A stretch of DNA of 42,169 nucleotides, from positions 1 through 42,169 of the forward strand of contig CAINCZ010000185.1 in NCBI GenBank assembly GCA_903847195.1. Direction: 5' to 3'. The DNA comes from an uncultured Acidobacteriota bacterium (lineage in GTDB: Bacteria; Acidobacteriota; Terriglobia; Terriglobales; CAINCZ01). The position numbers and the translations under genes are program-made. Shown in pieces: positions 25,436-34,379 of the stretch. The first letter of the stretch is position 1. Each line of letters opens with the position of its first letter. A model generated the notes under the pieces. It ran no database searches and was not told where the DNA came from. It saw only the letters and a list, made by a program, of their open reading frames with translations.

Positions 25436-26524
25436 TCACTTTTCGATTTTGAGCTGGATGATCTCCGTTTCGCCAGGCCGGCCGAAGAATCGTCCGGGGT
25501 AGAGCCGCTCGGCGAGGATGCGGACGCCGCCGAAGGCCACACCGATGACAATTGCGAATCCCATCAGAATGAAAACCAGAAAAACAATGTTCACCAGCAG
25601 GTTGGCGACATTGTCTTTCTTATCGAAGTTCGTGTTCTCGTTCCAGGTGACGTCGGCGTCGTAGTTGATGGACGACAACAACGATTTAGCTTCGTCGGAT
25701 GATGCTTGTCCGGCGACGAGGGCAACAAGCGGACCGGTGCGCTTGATCGTAAAGGGAGTTGCTAGCGTCGGGTCGGCAGGCGTCGGCGGATTTTGATTCA
25801 GCGCGGAAAAGGCGCGCAGCCGCTCGACGGCAATCTGCGGCGTGGGGTACGAGATGATGATGACGGTCGCAACTCCGGTGCGAGTCGAGAATTTTCCCTC
25901 GATGACCTCAGCCGAGCGCTCGAAGCCGATCTGCTCGGCTGGGATCGGAGAGCCAACCATGGCCAGCGCCGCCGGACCCATTACAAATTTTGCCGAGTTG
26001 CTGGCGTAACCCTTGCGGGGAAGATACTGCGGCAGCGTGGAGAGATTGCGCGCCGGCGCTTCGGGCAAGGGAATGGCGTCACTCAACTGACGTAACTCGG
26101 CGGCCGACATCGCCGTAAGGCGGTCGAGCGTGGCCTGCACCAGCACATTGCCGCGGTAAAACAGGATGCGGTTGTTCAGCGAAGCCCCCTGCTCGCCGAT
26201 CTTCTCCGCCAGCATCTCGGGTTGCTTGTAGAACGTGAAAGCGCCGTATGCGCCGCTGGCGTCGGCAAAGCGCACTGCTTTGACGGCGAGGCGGTTGTCG
26301 TCGCGGCGGTAGGAAGCAGCCTCAAAGCGCTGAAATCCGTATTCCTTGATGACGGCGGAATTGGCGGCGTCGGCCGTTGCGGCGTCGGAGCTGGCGCTGA
26401 ACTCAGCCTGGCTCCAGCCGGCAAAGCTCTTCGGCAGGATGTTCGTGTCGGCGGCAAGCAGCCGCAGTGGCGCGCCCAAGGCAAGCGCCGTCAACACCAG
26501 GAGAATTCGCGAGACAGTCTTCAT
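25436..26524 (-). CDS. DUF6599-like exported, C-terminally anchored protein
   Basis: Predicted 362-residue envelope protein. A signal peptide (SRILLVLTALALGAPLRLLAA) leads into an extracytoplasmic region of about 270 residues, followed by one membrane helix near 310-332 (LLVNIVFLVFILMGFAIVIGV) and a short basic tail. The pattern ILPKSFAGWSQ, IKEYGFQRFEAASYRRDDN and FADASGAYGAFTFYK recalls DUF6599, described mostly from acidobacteria. I am not certain of the family name. No function is known. The GTG/ATG choice is simple: only the ATG at 26524 precedes the signal peptide. The amidase gene lies 83 bp upstream on the same strand, so co-transcription is possible. Confidence 0.7.
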   Translation of the reverse strand: MKTVSRILLVLTALALGAPLRLLAADTNILPKSFAGWSQAEFSASSDAATADAANSAVIKEYGFQRFEAASYRRDDNRLAVKAVRFADASGAYGAFTFYKQPEMLAEKIGEQGASLNNRILFYRGNVLVQATLDRLTAMSAAELRQLSDAIPLPEAPARNLSTLPQYLPRKGYASNSAKFVMGPAALAMVGSPIPAEQIGFERSAEVIEGKFSTRTGVATVIIISYPTPQIAVERLRAFSALNQNPPTPADPTLATPFTIKRTGPLVALVAGQASSDEAKSLLSSINYDADVTWNENTNFDKKDNVANLLVNIVFLVFILMGFAIVIGVAFGGVRILAERLYPGRFFGRPGETEIIQLKIEK

Positions 26525-26607
26525 CGTGGAATCAGAACGAGGGTCCAGATCTCTATTCTAATTAGACTCCGCTGGGGGGAACAAAGTTTCTAAACGGCCC
26601 GGTGGGG

Positions 26608-29121
26608 CTAGCGGGCTGCCACGCGCGTCTTCTGCGCGACCTTCACGGTGCTGAGCCCGTTGGCGTACTTGGCAATGCCGCGGTAGAGATACTCGGCGAC
26701 CCTCTGCCGGTATTCGCGGTTCTGCAAGCGCTTCTCATCCGTTGAATTGGAGAGGAAGGAAATCTCGGCGAGCACCGACGGCATATTGGCGCCGATCAGC
26801 ACGATGAATGGAGCCTGGCGCACGCCGCGGTCGCGCATAGGCGGGTTCTTGTAGGCTTGGCCCGACCACAACGACTTCTGCACGTCGCTAGCGAACTCGC
26901 GCGATTCCTCGATCTTTTCCTTCAAAGCTATCTTCTTCACCAGGTCCTGCAACTCGTGGATGGACTTCTCCGACACGGCGTTTTCGCGCGCGGCCACTTC
27001 CAGTGCATCGCGCGAAGAGGTGAAGTTGAGGTAATAGGTTTCCACGCCGCGCACCGAGGGGTCCTGGCTGGAGTTCGCATGAATGGAGATGAACAGATCG
27101 GCCTCGGACTGGTTGGCGACTGCAGTGCGTGTTTCCAGCGGCACGAAGCTGTCATCGTCGCGCGTGTATATGATCTCGGCGCCCATGCGCGTGGTGAGCA
27201 GCTTGCCGAGCCGCTGCGCCACGTCGAGGACCAGATCCTTTTCCTGCAAGCCGTTGGGTCCCACGGTGCCGGTGTCGTGCCCGCCGTGACCGGCATCGAT
27301 CACAATCCTTCCCACTTTCAGACCGAGCGCGCGAGTCAGCGAGCGCTCACCGGAAGCAGTGGGACGCGCCGGAACGGCGGTGCGCTCCGGTCCGGGAATG
27401 GTGCGCTTTGCGGCGGTGGAGCTCGGCGCGACGGACTCGAAGGTCGGCCCGGAACTCAGCGGCGTTTCCTTCGCCGAGCTGCCGGGGGGAGGCAGCGGAG
27501 TAGCGGCACGCTCGACGCCTGCCTTGGGAGTCGAAGCCGCCGTGGCCGGGACGGGTGCCGGCTTCGACGGTGCCGGTTCACTTACGGTCGATGCAGCGGT
27601 GGTGCCAGCAGTGCCAAGCTTCGGTTTCGGCTGGCTCACGCTGGCCGTCGAACGGCTGGGCGTGCTCGCGATGGAGGGCGGCGGCGTAACGCTTGCCAAT
27701 TCAATCGGACGGGCCGCAGGTGTGGTCTGCGCTCCACCCTGAGCCCAAGCTTCATCCAGCGTTGGTTTCAGCGGGGCCTTGGTGCCGTCGGTAACCCGGC
27801 CACCCAGTTGAGCGCGCCGCTCTTCGACCGTCACTGGCCTCGTCGTCGGAGGGGCTGTCACCGCCGGGCGGGATGCCGCAGTTTCGACGCGACGCTCCAC
27901 TGGCTTGGCGGGTGCCGGTTCGGTTTTCACCGCAGCCGCAGTCTCGACCGCAGGCTTGGGTGAGGAAGCCGTCCTGGCAGCAGCGGCAGGAGCTTCTTTT
28001 TCGCTCGGTTTACGGGAGGCACGCTGCGTTCCGCCCGAGCGCCCGTGAATGTCCACGATCAAGCGGTAAGGGTTAGGCAGCAGGAACGCCGAGTAGTCGG
28101 ATAAGTCATCAACCTCAAGCACCACCCGGGTGATGTTGCGCGTGTACTGCGCCACGCGGATCTTGCGCAGGAATCCGTCCTGCACTTCGAAGCTCTTGCC
28201 GGCCAAAGTTGAGGCGAGTTTGGTGCTGTGCAGGTCGAAGAAGATCCGATCCGGTTCGGGTACGCGCCCGGCCTGATACTGAACTTCAGTCTCCAGATCG
28301 ATGGCGACGCGCGTGTAATCGGGGGTGGACCAGTAACGAATGCCAGTGACCAGCGGCAAGGGACCGTTGCGTATGGCGCCGGGCACTTCCGACTTGGCTG
28401 CCGCGTCGCGCAGCTGCGCTTCCTTGCCCGCCACGTCACGCAACTCAGCCGAGCGACCATTCTCGGGGCTGGCGATGTCTCCGTTCGTCTCCCGCTTTTC
28501 TTTCTTCTTTTCCGCTGGAGGCTGACGCAGTTCGGTCAGCGCCGCCCGCGCGCCCTCGGCATGGGCGCTGCGCGGATAATGCTTCAGGAAATCCTGAAAG
28601 GTGGCGTCGGCAGTGGCGGTGTCGTTGAGGTCCGACTTGTAGATCTGCGCAATCGTATAGAGCGCATCGACCCTGAACTTGCTGCCCGGATACTCGCGCC
28701 GCAGAAACTCGAATTGCCCGATGGCGGCGGCCAGCGACTTTGGATCGTTGAAGCGGCGGCCGGCTTCGGCCAGCAACTCGCCGACGGCGATCACCGCGGG
28801 CTCGGCTTTAATCGAGCTTGGGGCCGTGTAGTATACGCGCCGGTAAGCGTCGGTTACCTGCTGATAGTCGCGGCGGGTACGTTCCTCGAGCGGACGTCCA
28901 TTGAGTTCCTGGCGCAGGCGCTCGGCCATCTGAAACTGGTTGCGCGCCAACTGCTTCTTCTGGGCCAGGTCGCGGGCAAAAGCCGGCACCGAGGCAACCA
29001 GGACAATGAGGCCCAGCAGCACGAACGCGCGAGTTGCCAACTTCCTGACCAACGGAGGTCGCCCTCTATATTGATAAACCCGTTTCGCGACGCACCCGGC
29101 TACCGGTCCGCAGCGCTTCAT
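26608..29121 (-). CDS. N-acetylmuramoyl-L-alanine amidase with AMIN and helical-repeat domains
   Basis: Periplasmic zinc amidase that cleaves the MurNAc-L-Ala bond, as in daughter-cell separation. Order in 837 residues: signal or anchor near 27-50 (FVLLGLIVLVASVPAFA); a TPR-like helical region about 60-200 (AIGQFEFLRREYPGSKF, TFQDFLKHYPRSAHA); an AMIN domain about 255-355 for septal targeting; a Pro/Ala/Thr-rich linker about 360-600; and an Amidase_3 domain from about 607. Zinc/catalytic motifs are IDAGHGGHDTG, FISIHANSS and VLAEISFLSN. The ATG at 29121 gives 23 residues before the signal. A TTG at 29052 with AGAGGG 9 nt upstream would put the signal peptide at the N-terminus and may be the true start. 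Confidence 0.93.
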   Translation of the reverse strand: MKRCGPVAGCVAKRVYQYRGRPPLVRKLATRAFVLLGLIVLVASVPAFARDLAQKKQLARNQFQMAERLRQELNGRPLEERTRRDYQQVTDAYRRVYYTAPSSIKAEPAVIAVGELLAEAGRRFNDPKSLAAAIGQFEFLRREYPGSKFRVDALYTIAQIYKSDLNDTATADATFQDFLKHYPRSAHAEGARAALTELRQPPAEKKKEKRETNGDIASPENGRSAELRDVAGKEAQLRDAAAKSEVPGAIRNGPLPLVTGIRYWSTPDYTRVAIDLETEVQYQAGRVPEPDRIFFDLHSTKLASTLAGKSFEVQDGFLRKIRVAQYTRNITRVVLEVDDLSDYSAFLLPNPYRLIVDIHGRSGGTQRASRKPSEKEAPAAAARTASSPKPAVETAAAVKTEPAPAKPVERRVETAASRPAVTAPPTTRPVTVEERRAQLGGRVTDGTKAPLKPTLDEAWAQGGAQTTPAARPIELASVTPPPSIASTPSRSTASVSQPKPKLGTAGTTAASTVSEPAPSKPAPVPATAASTPKAGVERAATPLPPPGSSAKETPLSSGPTFESVAPSSTAAKRTIPGPERTAVPARPTASGERSLTRALGLKVGRIVIDAGHGGHDTGTVGPNGLQEKDLVLDVAQRLGKLLTTRMGAEIIYTRDDDSFVPLETRTAVANQSEADLFISIHANSSQDPSVRGVETYYLNFTSSRDALEVAARENAVSEKSIHELQDLVKKIALKEKIEESREFASDVQKSLWSGQAYKNPPMRDRGVRQAPFIVLIGANMPSVLAEISFLSNSTDEKRLQNREYRQRVAEYLYRGIAKYANGLSTVKVAQKTRVAAR

Positions 29122-29295
29122 GCCGGGCTACGCACCTTGGCGCACTTGCTGCGACCTCGGAGCACGGAGACATACAGGTACAGTGAACCACGAATTCCGC
29201 TCCGTGCAAAACAGGAAATCACCTGATAACTAAGGGGAGTAGCCGCATTTGCACTGCTCAGGCTAAACATTCGGAAGCCAGAAAACGTCTAAGGT

Positions 29296-29326
29296 CGGAT
29301 ACCTGAGTCACAGCCGGGAGTGTCAA
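29296..29326 (-). promoter_or_regulatory. Weak candidate promoter for the amidase gene
   Basis: Minus strand: a perfect TTGACA (29326-29321) followed after 19 nt by TATCCG (29301-29296). The spacer is long and the -10 poor. It lies in the 246-bp gap between the transglycosylase and amidase genes. Confidence 0.25.
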
Positions 29327-29367
29327 GTTGGATTCACCGGGCAGAACGCAATCTGCGCGCAGCAGGA

Positions 29368-30162
29368 TCAGTCGTTGGTGACCGTCAGGACACCTCGATC
29401 GTTGCGCGAAATGCGGATCGAAGATGCCTGAAACCAAACTCCCCGTCCCTCGGCATGGTTGCGGTAGAGGCTGGTGATCTGGCGCACGTAGCTTTGCGTT
29501 TCGGCGAAGCCGGGGATGCCGTTGGCGCGAGCCACAGCCGCAGCGCCGGCATTGTAGGCCGCCAGCGAGAGCCGCAGATCGCCGTTGTAGCTGGTCAGCA
29601 GGTCTCTAAGGTGACGCACGCCGCCGTCAAGGTTCTGATGCGCGTCAAAGGGGTTAGCGACCTTAAGCTGCCGCGCAGTGGCGGGCATCAGTTGCATCAA
29701 TCCCATCGCGCCCTTGCTGGAAAGCGCCCGCGGATTGTAGTTCGACTCCACCTTAACCACGGCGCGCACCAGATTGGCGTCCACCCCGTGCCGCGTGGAG
29801 GTCTCCTGGATGGCCGCGTCGATCTCGGCCGCGTTCGGACTCCGCTCAGTGGTTGGCGAGCCAGCTTTCGTCCGGGAGAGCGAAATCTCTTTCACTGGAG
29901 CCTGCGGCAGATCAACGGAGGGCTCAGCGTTGACGTAGACGACGCGCCCGTTCTCGGTCTGTCGGGCTTCAATGCCGTCCCGTTGCGACGAGTAGGCACT
30001 GCGCGGCAAGACGAGCAGGACGAGGAGAAGAAGGACCAGCAACGCCCCCAGGCGGGCTAGCGCCTCACGCAACGCCCAGTCGCGCGTCCGCAGCCGTTCG
30101 CGTCCGGTGGTAACGGTCGTGAAATCGGTCCCGTTCAAAATATCGGCTGTAGGTGACTTCAT
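29368..30162 (-). CDS. Lytic transglycosylase (SLT domain)
   Basis: Predicted 264-residue membrane-anchored peptidoglycan lytic transglycosylase. An N-terminal helix (about 38-54, LGALLVLLLLVLLVLP) anchors it and a low-complexity stretch leads to the SLT domain at about 110-235. Catalytic Glu lies in VVKVESNYNPRA; GAMGLMQLMPATA, NLDGGVRHLRDLL and SLAAYNAGAAAV follow in family order, ending SYVRQITSLY. It cuts the MurNAc-GlcNAc bond with formation of anhydroMurNAc. The AGGCAGGT before the ATG supports the start. With the amidase downstream it forms a cell-wall hydrolase pair. Confidence 0.92.
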   Translation of the reverse strand: MKSPTADILNGTDFTTVTTGRERLRTRDWALREALARLGALLVLLLLVLLVLPRSAYSSQRDGIEARQTENGRVVYVNAEPSVDLPQAPVKEISLSRTKAGSPTTERSPNAAEIDAAIQETSTRHGVDANLVRAVVKVESNYNPRALSSKGAMGLMQLMPATARQLKVANPFDAHQNLDGGVRHLRDLLTSYNGDLRLSLAAYNAGAAAVARANGIPGFAETQSYVRQITSLYRNHAEGRGVWFQASSIRISRNDRGVLTVTND

Positions 30163-30338
30163 CGTTTACCTGCCTTTACAGCACTTCCCCGGAAGGACTG
30201 TATTATAAGAAGGAACGCGTTTGGCGGGTCCTGCGAAGCGCCGTGGCCGGGCACGAAAGAAGCAGGTACGGTGTACGAAGGTAATGGGCCGCGCCGGCAC
30301 GGCAGGCCGGCGTTCAAGAAAGGCAGTTAATCAACGCA

Positions 30339-30662
30339 ATGTTGCTGGAAGTCGACACCTACGGATTCGGTGTGCTGCTCGACCTGGTTGTGCCGGTCGA
30401 GAAGGGGGCCATGCGCCGCCTCCCCGGAGGCGCAGTCCTGCGGTTGTCCGAGGTGCCGCCGGCAGTAAGCCCAACTCCCGGCAAGCCAACCTGCATTACG
30501 TTCCACCTGGAGTGCGCTCCCGGCGTCGATACGCGCCTGGGCGGGACCTGGCTCTATCTGACCCTGAAGGGGAAAGTGGAGGCGTTGCGCATTGCGGGCA
30601 CGCAGATCGCCGTCGACCAGGAGAGCATTATCAACTGCCTGGAAGCCCTGCGCGGTCAGTGA
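30339..30662 (+). CDS. Conserved-looking hypothetical protein
   Basis: Predicted 107-residue soluble protein beginning MLLEVDTYGFGVLLDLVVPVE and ending NCLEALRGQ. It has no signal peptide, membrane helix or motif I recognise. The pattern of alternating strands (TCITFHLECAP, TWLYLTLKGKVEALRI) suggests a mostly beta fold. AAAGGCAG lies upstream of the ATG at a slightly long distance. A TATTATAA block at 30201-30208 might be part of a promoter. It lies 148 bp before hypC on the same strand, but nothing ties it to hydrogenase maturation. Confidence 0.55.
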   Translation: MLLEVDTYGFGVLLDLVVPVEKGAMRRLPGGAVLRLSEVPPAVSPTPGKPTCITFHLECAPGVDTRLGGTWLYLTLKGKVEALRIAGTQIAVDQESIINCLEALRGQ

Positions 30663-30810
30663 TGTCCGCTGCCGACGCCGCGTCGGCTCCTCCTTCTTTG
30701 GTCCCAGCGTCTCCCTCTGCGCTGCGAAATCTCTAAGTTTCCCCTCACCCCGTTCGCAGGAATCCTGTATTATCCGCCCGATTGAGTGACGGCTGGCTGG
30801 CAGGTGCGCA

Positions 30811-31062
30811 ATGTGTCTGGCTGTTCCCGGCGAAGTGCTCGAAATTGTCGAGCAGGATGACCGGCGCGAGGGACGGGTGCGATTCGGCGGCGTTGTGAAG
30901 CGCGTGCGGCTGGACTTCGTTCCCGAAGCGCGGCCCGGCGACTACGTCATCGTCCACGCCGGATTCGCCATCAGCCGAATGGACGCCGAGGAGGCACAGC
31001 GAACCCTGGACCTGTTCGCTGAGTTGGTAGCCGCTAGCGTAGACCTGACGGAGCAGTCCTGA
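30811..31062 (+). CDS. hypC: Hydrogenase maturation chaperone HypC
   Basis: HypC (83 residues) binds HypD while the Fe(CN)2CO group is assembled and carries it to the hydrogenase large subunit. It starts with the essential MCLAVPGEV motif (Cys2) and keeps GGVVKRVRLDFVP and GDYVIVHAGFAISRMD. GCAGG precedes the ATG. It opens the hypCDEABF operon. A TATTAT at 30768-30773 may be the operon -10, but I see no matching -35. Confidence 0.96.
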   Translation: MCLAVPGEVLEIVEQDDRREGRVRFGGVVKRVRLDFVPEARPGDYVIVHAGFAISRMDAEEAQRTLDLFAELVAASVDLTEQS

Positions 31063-31109
31063 GCCGTGGGTGGCTGGGGATTGTCCGGTTCTGGTTCGAG
31101 GAAGACAGC

Positions 31110-32219
31110 GTGAAATTCGTTGACGAGTTTCGCAGCCGGCAACTTGCCCAGGCCCTGACGCGCGAAATCGTCAACACCGTCACCCGCCGCTGGGTGCTGA
31201 TGGAAATCTGCGGTGGCCAGACCCACACCATCCTCCGTTACGGACTCGATGAACTGATCGGCGGCGCCGTGGAACTGGTTCACGGCCCGGGCTGCCCGGT
31301 CTGCGTCACCCCGGCCCAGGCGATCGACCGCGCGGTAGAGTTGGCGTTTGGCTGCGGCGTGATCCTGGCCTCTTACGGCGACATGCTGCGGGTTCCCGGT
31401 TCGCGCTCGAATCTATTTCAGTCGCGTGCGCAGGGCGCCGACGTGCGCGTTATCTATAGTCCGCTGGAGGCGGTGAAGCTTAGCCGCGACAACCCCGGCC
31501 GCCACGTGGTGCTGTTCGCCATTGGATTTGAGACGACTGCCCCAGCGAACGCCCTCGCCGTCAGTGAGGCACGCCGCCACGGGCTGACGAATTTCTCGCT
31601 GCTGGTCTCGCAGGTATTGGTGCCGCCCGCCATCCGCGCGCTGATGCGATCGCCGGGAAACCTGGTGCAGGGACTGATTGCCCCCGGCCACGTATGCACC
31701 ATTATGGGGTGCGAGGAATACTCAGAACTGGCCGCCGAGTGCCGGGTCCCGGTGGTCGTGGCGGGATTTGAACCCGTGGATCTGCTGCAAGCCGTGCTCA
31801 TGCTGGTCCGCCAACTGGAAGCCGGCACCGCCGTGTGCGAAAACCAGTATGCCCGCGCGGTGCGGGCTGAGGGCAATCCTGCCGCGCGGCGGCTCATGGG
31901 CGAGGTCTTCGAGTGTTGCGACCAGCATTGGCGCGGCTTTGGCATGATTCCCGCAAGCGGGCTGCGCCTGCGCACTGAATATGCCAACTGGGATGCCACC
32001 CGGCGCTTCCCGCTGCCGGAGCGCGCGGCGGAAGAGCCGGCCGATTGCCTGAGCGCACAGATCCTGCAGGGACGCAGCCGACCGCCCGACTGCCCGAGGT
32101 TTGCCGAGCGTTGCACGCCGGAAAGTCCGCTGGGTGCGCCCATGGTCTCCAGCGAAGGAGCCTGCGCTGCCTACTATCGCTACCGTGGACACGCCGCGAA
32201 AGCCGAGGCGACCTCATGA
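31110..32219 (+). CDS. hypD: Hydrogenase maturation protein HypD
   Basis: HypD is the 4Fe-4S scaffold on which the iron receives its CN and CO ligands. The 369-residue protein has the key motifs MEICGGQTHTILRYGLDELI (C34), GPGCPVCVTP (C62, C65) and APGHVCTIMG, with cluster cysteines in the C-terminal quarter (from DCPRFAERCTPESPLGAPMVSSEGAC onward, split over about 340-365). GTG start with GAGGAA upstream. Its stop overlaps the hypE start as ATGA. Confidence 0.96.
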   Translation: MKFVDEFRSRQLAQALTREIVNTVTRRWVLMEICGGQTHTILRYGLDELIGGAVELVHGPGCPVCVTPAQAIDRAVELAFGCGVILASYGDMLRVPGSRSNLFQSRAQGADVRVIYSPLEAVKLSRDNPGRHVVLFAIGFETTAPANALAVSEARRHGLTNFSLLVSQVLVPPAIRALMRSPGNLVQGLIAPGHVCTIMGCEEYSELAAECRVPVVVAGFEPVDLLQAVLMLVRQLEAGTAVCENQYARAVRAEGNPAARRLMGEVFECCDQHWRGFGMIPASGLRLRTEYANWDATRRFPLPERAAEEPADCLSAQILQGRSRPPDCPRFAERCTPESPLGAPMVSSEGACAAYYRYRGHAAKAEATS

Positions 32220-33304
32220 GCGACGTGAAAGACGATCCGCGCTTTCTCTGCCCGGCTCCGTTGCCGGTGAAGGACCGCGTCGTGCTGGGACATGGCAGCG
32301 GCGGCAAGCTCAGCGCCGAGCTCATGGCCTCGGTGTTCCTGCCAGCGTTGCGCAACCCGGAGCTGGCGAAGCTCAACGATCAGGCGGTGATCCGTGTCGG
32401 CGGCGCGCGCCTTGCCTTCACTACGGATACGTTCGTTGTGAAGCCGCTCGTCTTTCCGGGTGGCGACATCGGCTCGCTCGCCGTACATGGCACGATCAAC
32501 GACCTTGCCGTGGGTGGTGCGCGTCCGCTTGCTCTGAGCGCGGCGTTTGTGATCGAAGAGGGAGTCCCGCTCGACCAACTGCAACAGCTTGTCGCCTCGC
32601 TCGCGCGGGCGGCTGCGGCGGCCGCAACGCCGGTGGTGACGGGCGATACCAAGGTGGTGGAGCGCGGCGGATGCGATGGGCTCTTCATCAACACCAGCGG
32701 CATCGGTGTCATCGAAAGCGGAGTTGATCTCTCCGGCGAGTATGCGCGCGCCGGCGACCGCATCCTGCTCAGCGGGTTCATCGGCGACCATGGCATCGCC
32801 GTACTGGGCGAACGCGAAGGGCTCGAGTTTGAATCGCCGGTCACCTCCGACAGCGCCGCGCTGCACCAGCTCGTCGCCGCGATGCTGGAGGCAAGTGCGC
32901 GTTACCGGCAGCAGGGAGTGGCGCCCGGGCCGATTCGCTGCATGCGGGATCCGACACGCGGCGGGCTCGCCAGTGCGTTGAATGAAATTGCGGGCAAGGC
33001 CGCGGTCGGGATCCAGTTGGAAGAGCGTTGCATTCCGGTACGCGAGGCGGTGCGTGGAGCCTGTGAACTGCTGGGATTCGATCCGCTCTACGTGGCGAAC
33101 GAGGGCAAACTGGTCGCCTTCGTGGCGCCCGAAGCCGCCGACGCGGTGCTCGAGGCCATGCAAGCGCATCCGCTTGGCCGCGAGGCAAGAGACATTGGAT
33201 GCGTATCCGCCGAGCACCCGGCGGTCGTGACCCTGCGTACCACACTCGGCACGCGGCGCATGGTCGATATGCTGAGCGGCGATCAGTTGCCGCGTATCTG
33301 CTGA
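32216..33304 (+). CDS. hypE: Hydrogenase maturation protein HypE
   Basis: HypE receives a carbamoyl group from HypF on its C-terminal cysteine and dehydrates it to a thiocyanate, the source of the CN ligands. The 362-residue protein has LGHGSGGKLSAELM at the N-terminus, DPTRGGLASALNEIA in the ATP-binding PurM-like core, and the expected terminal PRIC (C362). The ATG at 32216 overlaps the hypD stop. Confidence 0.97.
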   Translation: MSDVKDDPRFLCPAPLPVKDRVVLGHGSGGKLSAELMASVFLPALRNPELAKLNDQAVIRVGGARLAFTTDTFVVKPLVFPGGDIGSLAVHGTINDLAVGGARPLALSAAFVIEEGVPLDQLQQLVASLARAAAAAATPVVTGDTKVVERGGCDGLFINTSGIGVIESGVDLSGEYARAGDRILLSGFIGDHGIAVLGEREGLEFESPVTSDSAALHQLVAAMLEASARYRQQGVAPGPIRCMRDPTRGGLASALNEIAGKAAVGIQLEERCIPVREAVRGACELLGFDPLYVANEGKLVAFVAPEAADAVLEAMQAHPLGREARDIGCVSAEHPAVVTLRTTLGTRRMVDMLSGDQLPRIC

Positions 33305-33325
33305 GCGATTGCCGAGGGCCTGATT

Positions 33326-33706
33326 GTGCACGAGCTGGGCATCGCCGAATCGATTCTCGCGGCCGTTTCGAATGAGGCCGCCAGCCGCCCGGGCAGCCGT
33401 CCGCTGCGCGTGGGCGTGCGGGTGGGAGAGTTGGCCGCCATCGATCCCGAGTCGCTGCGCTTCTGTTTTGAAGTGCTGGTGAAGGGGACCGAAAACGAAA
33501 GCCTGCAGATGGAGATCGAGACGGTGCCGCGCCGCCATTTCTGCGGTGTCTGCAAGGAAGACTTCGCGGTGCGCGACTATGACTTTCATTGTCCCGGCTG
33601 CCATGCCTGGTGTCCGACGTTTGCCGGCGGCGATGACCTGACCCTGACGTTTCTGGAGCTGGAAGAAGATGGAGACCATACCGCTGCAGCGGAAAGTGCT
33701 CAGTGA
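33326..33706 (+). CDS. hypA: Hydrogenase maturation nickel metallochaperone HypA
   Basis: HypA delivers nickel with HypB. The 126-residue protein has the N-terminal nickel ligand His2 (MHELGIAES) and a zinc site with two pairs of cysteines, C73/C76 and C89/C92. GTG start at 33326 in a GAGGGCC context. Its last 38 nt overlap the beginning of hypB. Confidence 0.96.
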   Translation: MHELGIAESILAAVSNEAASRPGSRPLRVGVRVGELAAIDPESLRFCFEVLVKGTENESLQMEIETVPRRHFCGVCKEDFAVRDYDFHCPGCHAWCPTFAGGDDLTLTFLELEEDGDHTAAAESAQ

Positions 33707-34361
33707 AAACGACCGGCTGGCCACCGACCTGCGAGAACGCTTTGCGGCGCACGGCATCCTCTGCCTGAACCTCATCAGCTCGCCCGGGTCCGGCAAGACG
33801 AGCCTGCTGGAGCGCACGCTCGCCCAGTGGCCCGCCGAGGTTCGTCCCGCCGTGCTGACCGGCGACATCCAGACGGAAAACGACGCCAATCGCCTGCGCC
33901 GCTTCTGCGGCCGGGTGAAGCAGATCACCACCGGCGGGGCGTGCCACCTGGATGCGCGCATGGTCGAGGCGGCGCTCACCGACTGGCGGTTGGACGAGAT
34001 CGATCTGCTGCTGGTGGAAAACGTCGGCAATCTGGTTTGCCCGGCCAGCTACGATCTGGGTGAAGCGGCCAAACTGGTGCTGCTGAGCGTGACCGAGGGT
34101 GAAGACAAGCCGCTCAAGTATCCTTCGATCTTCTTCAAGTCCGAGCTGGTCGTCGTGAACAAGATCGACCTGCTGCCCTATGTGCCCTTCGACCTTGCCA
34201 AGGCGGAAGACAACGCGCGCAAGGTGCATCCGGGCGTCGAGATCATTCGTACCTCATGCACCACGCAGCAGGGAATAGGCGAATGGCTGGGCTGGCTGCA
34301 ACGGCGATTGCGCTCGATCCGAACGCGGGTGGATGCAACACCGGCCGGAATCAGCGGCTGA
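33669..34361 (+). CDS. hypB: Hydrogenase maturation GTPase HypB
   Basis: HypB is the GTPase that drives nickel insertion. The 230-residue protein has a P-loop SSPGSGKTS (K43), the GDIQTENDANR switch, metal-site residues C92-H93 (GGACHLD) and C124 (GNLVCPA), and the guanine-specificity motif NKIDLL. It lacks the poly-His nickel store and N-terminal CxxCGC site found in some homologues. The ATG at 33669 (GGAAGAAG upstream) keeps the conserved start METIPLQRKVLSEND, so the hypA overlap is real. Confidence 0.96.
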   Translation: METIPLQRKVLSENDRLATDLRERFAAHGILCLNLISSPGSGKTSLLERTLAQWPAEVRPAVLTGDIQTENDANRLRRFCGRVKQITTGGACHLDARMVEAALTDWRLDEIDLLLVENVGNLVCPASYDLGEAAKLVLLSVTEGEDKPLKYPSIFFKSELVVVNKIDLLPYVPFDLAKAEDNARKVHPGVEIIRTSCTTQQGIGEWLGWLQRRLRSIRTRVDATPAGISG

Positions 34362-34379
34362 CACGGACGGCGGCAGATC

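Noticed and set aside
30786..30810. Sigma-54 promoter (TGGCAG...GC) before hypC
   Set aside because: The GG and GC elements are about 7 nt apart instead of 10, and the site would overlap the ribosome binding site.
32180..34030. 616-codon open frame on the minus strand opposite hypE, hypA and hypB
   Set aside because: It is the mirror of strongly biased GC-rich codons; the plus strand encodes three intact Hyp proteins. The same holds for the frames opposite hypB (32841-34229), hoxH (37539-39266) and phr/folP (5221-6174).
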